Below, piece by piece: positions 63,572-64,000 of a stretch of 64,000 nucleotides of DNA. Below the pieces are notes generated by a model that did not search any database, was not told the origin of the DNA, and was given only the letters and a program-made list of their open reading frames with translations. Origin of the DNA: Anaerolineaceae bacterium (GTDB taxonomy: Bacteria; Chloroflexota; Anaerolineae; Aggregatilineales; Phototrophicaceae); the NCBI GenBank assembly GCA_002702065.1, contig NZXX01000001.1, positions 620,001 to 684,000 on the forward strand. The letters are read 5' to 3'. Each line of letters begins with the position of its first letter. Position 1 is the stretch's first letter. Both the position numbers and the translations under genes were made by a program.

Positions 63572-64000
63572 ATGCCCACGCAAGTCCTGCTGGCTCCGGT
63601 TGGCGCGGGCAAGACCCGTTATGCCATTACCCGGCTGGTGCGCACGCTTGATGCACATCCCTTCGCGCGAGTATGGGTGCTGGTTTCTGGCAAGCGGCAG
63701 GAAGATGCTTTTCGCCAGCGGTTGGTCGATCAGGGCCGCACCATTTTCTTCAACGTTGAGTTTTTCAACTTCTACCAGCTTTATCACCGCCTCCTCAACA
63801 TCGTACAACAGCCACCCCGCATGCTGGATGATGCGGCGCGATATGGTTTGCTGCGAGCGATCCTCGCGGATTTGAGCGCCCAGCAGCAGCTGGGGGTGTT
63901 CGAGGCCATCGCCGCGACACCGGGCTTTGTCCGCATCATGGCCGAGTTTATCTATGAGTTGAAGCAGAACCTGATTACGCCGGAAGATTTTTCAGCGGCG
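63572..64000 (+). CDS. AddB-like helicase/nuclease subunit, N-terminal fragment
   Basis: The first 143 residues of a protein cut by the window end. The start MPTQVLLAPVGAGKTRYAITRLV has a Walker A-like GAGKT loop, and ARVWVLVSGKRQEDAFRQRLVDQG and NFYQLYHRLLNIV follow as in AddB and related PD-(D/E)XK helicase-nucleases that resect DNA ends. ATG 63572 lies four bases after the previous stop. The nuclease domain lies outside the window, so the identity rests on the N-terminal motif only. Confidence 0.7.
   Translation, partial: MPTQVLLAPVGAGKTRYAITRLVRTLDAHPFARVWVLVSGKRQEDAFRQRLVDQGRTIFFNVEFFNFYQLYHRLLNIVQQPPRMLDDAARYGLLRAILADLSAQQQLGVFEAIAATPGFVRIMAEFIYELKQNLITPEDFSAA

Overview
The window is a 64 kb stretch of bacterial chromosome, gene-dense and moderately GC-rich, with no rRNA, tRNA, CRISPR array, phage or insertion-sequence genes that I could recognise. 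The best guess for the source is a Chloroflexota bacterium, probably Anaerolineae-like. The reasons are secreted proteins with long Thr/Pro linkers, a b-type (ba3-like) oxygen reductase, a GH57-based glycogen pathway, split glycine decarboxylase subunits, and the fused genes MurF-Alr and SHMT-GcvT. This is inference from gene content, not from a marker-gene comparison.

Layout. 1-3.9 kb: the end of a truncated gene, a guanidinium exporter behind a guanidine-II riboswitch, a secreted protein, a MoaD/ThiS-like protein paired with a BNR-repeat protein, and a DUF1905 protein. 4-11.5 kb: guaB, a DUF3048 lipoprotein-like protein, a PIG-L deacetylase with a TPR membrane protein, an SDR, a phosphate-binding-protein-like lipoprotein and tgt. 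11.6-14.1 kb: a MurF-Alr fusion that makes D-Ala and adds D-Ala-D-Ala. 14.1-21 kb: a WD40-like secreted protein, a SCO1 copper chaperone, an MFS transporter, and a cytochrome c / small subunit / CoxB / CoxA oxidase operon. 21.6-25.1 kb: a glycine riboswitch with a terminator controlling gcvH-gcvPA-gcvPB. 25.4-29.4 kb: a secreted alpha/beta hydrolase, an RCK-domain ion-channel-like protein and a class I amidotransferase.

29.5-32.7 kb holds a 1053-residue SHMT-GcvT fusion. It supplies the T protein and the serine-forming step missing from the gcv operon, so with a lipoamide dehydrogenase from elsewhere the window has a complete glycine-to-serine route. 33-37.6 kb is the most unusual locus: three consecutive extracellular proteins (cohesin-like plus dockerin; membrane-anchored cohesin; stalked dockerin), which look like a self-contained surface assembly system. 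37.8-50.5 kb: an EF-G paralogue, FtsH, xylulokinase, a YyaL-type protein with an Eri1-like exonuclease, a TPR-SLT lipoprotein and a response regulator.

51-60.4 kb is a glycogen island: alpha-glucan phosphorylase, two tandem stand-alone CBM48 proteins, a GH57 protein, glgC, glgA and a GH57 branching-enzyme-like protein. Both GH57 proteins have substitutions at positions where the family keeps catalytic carboxylates. 60.4-64 kb: a soluble histidine kinase and two REC-only regulators, a NERD-like membrane protein, and the start of an AddB-like helicase/nuclease cut by the window end.
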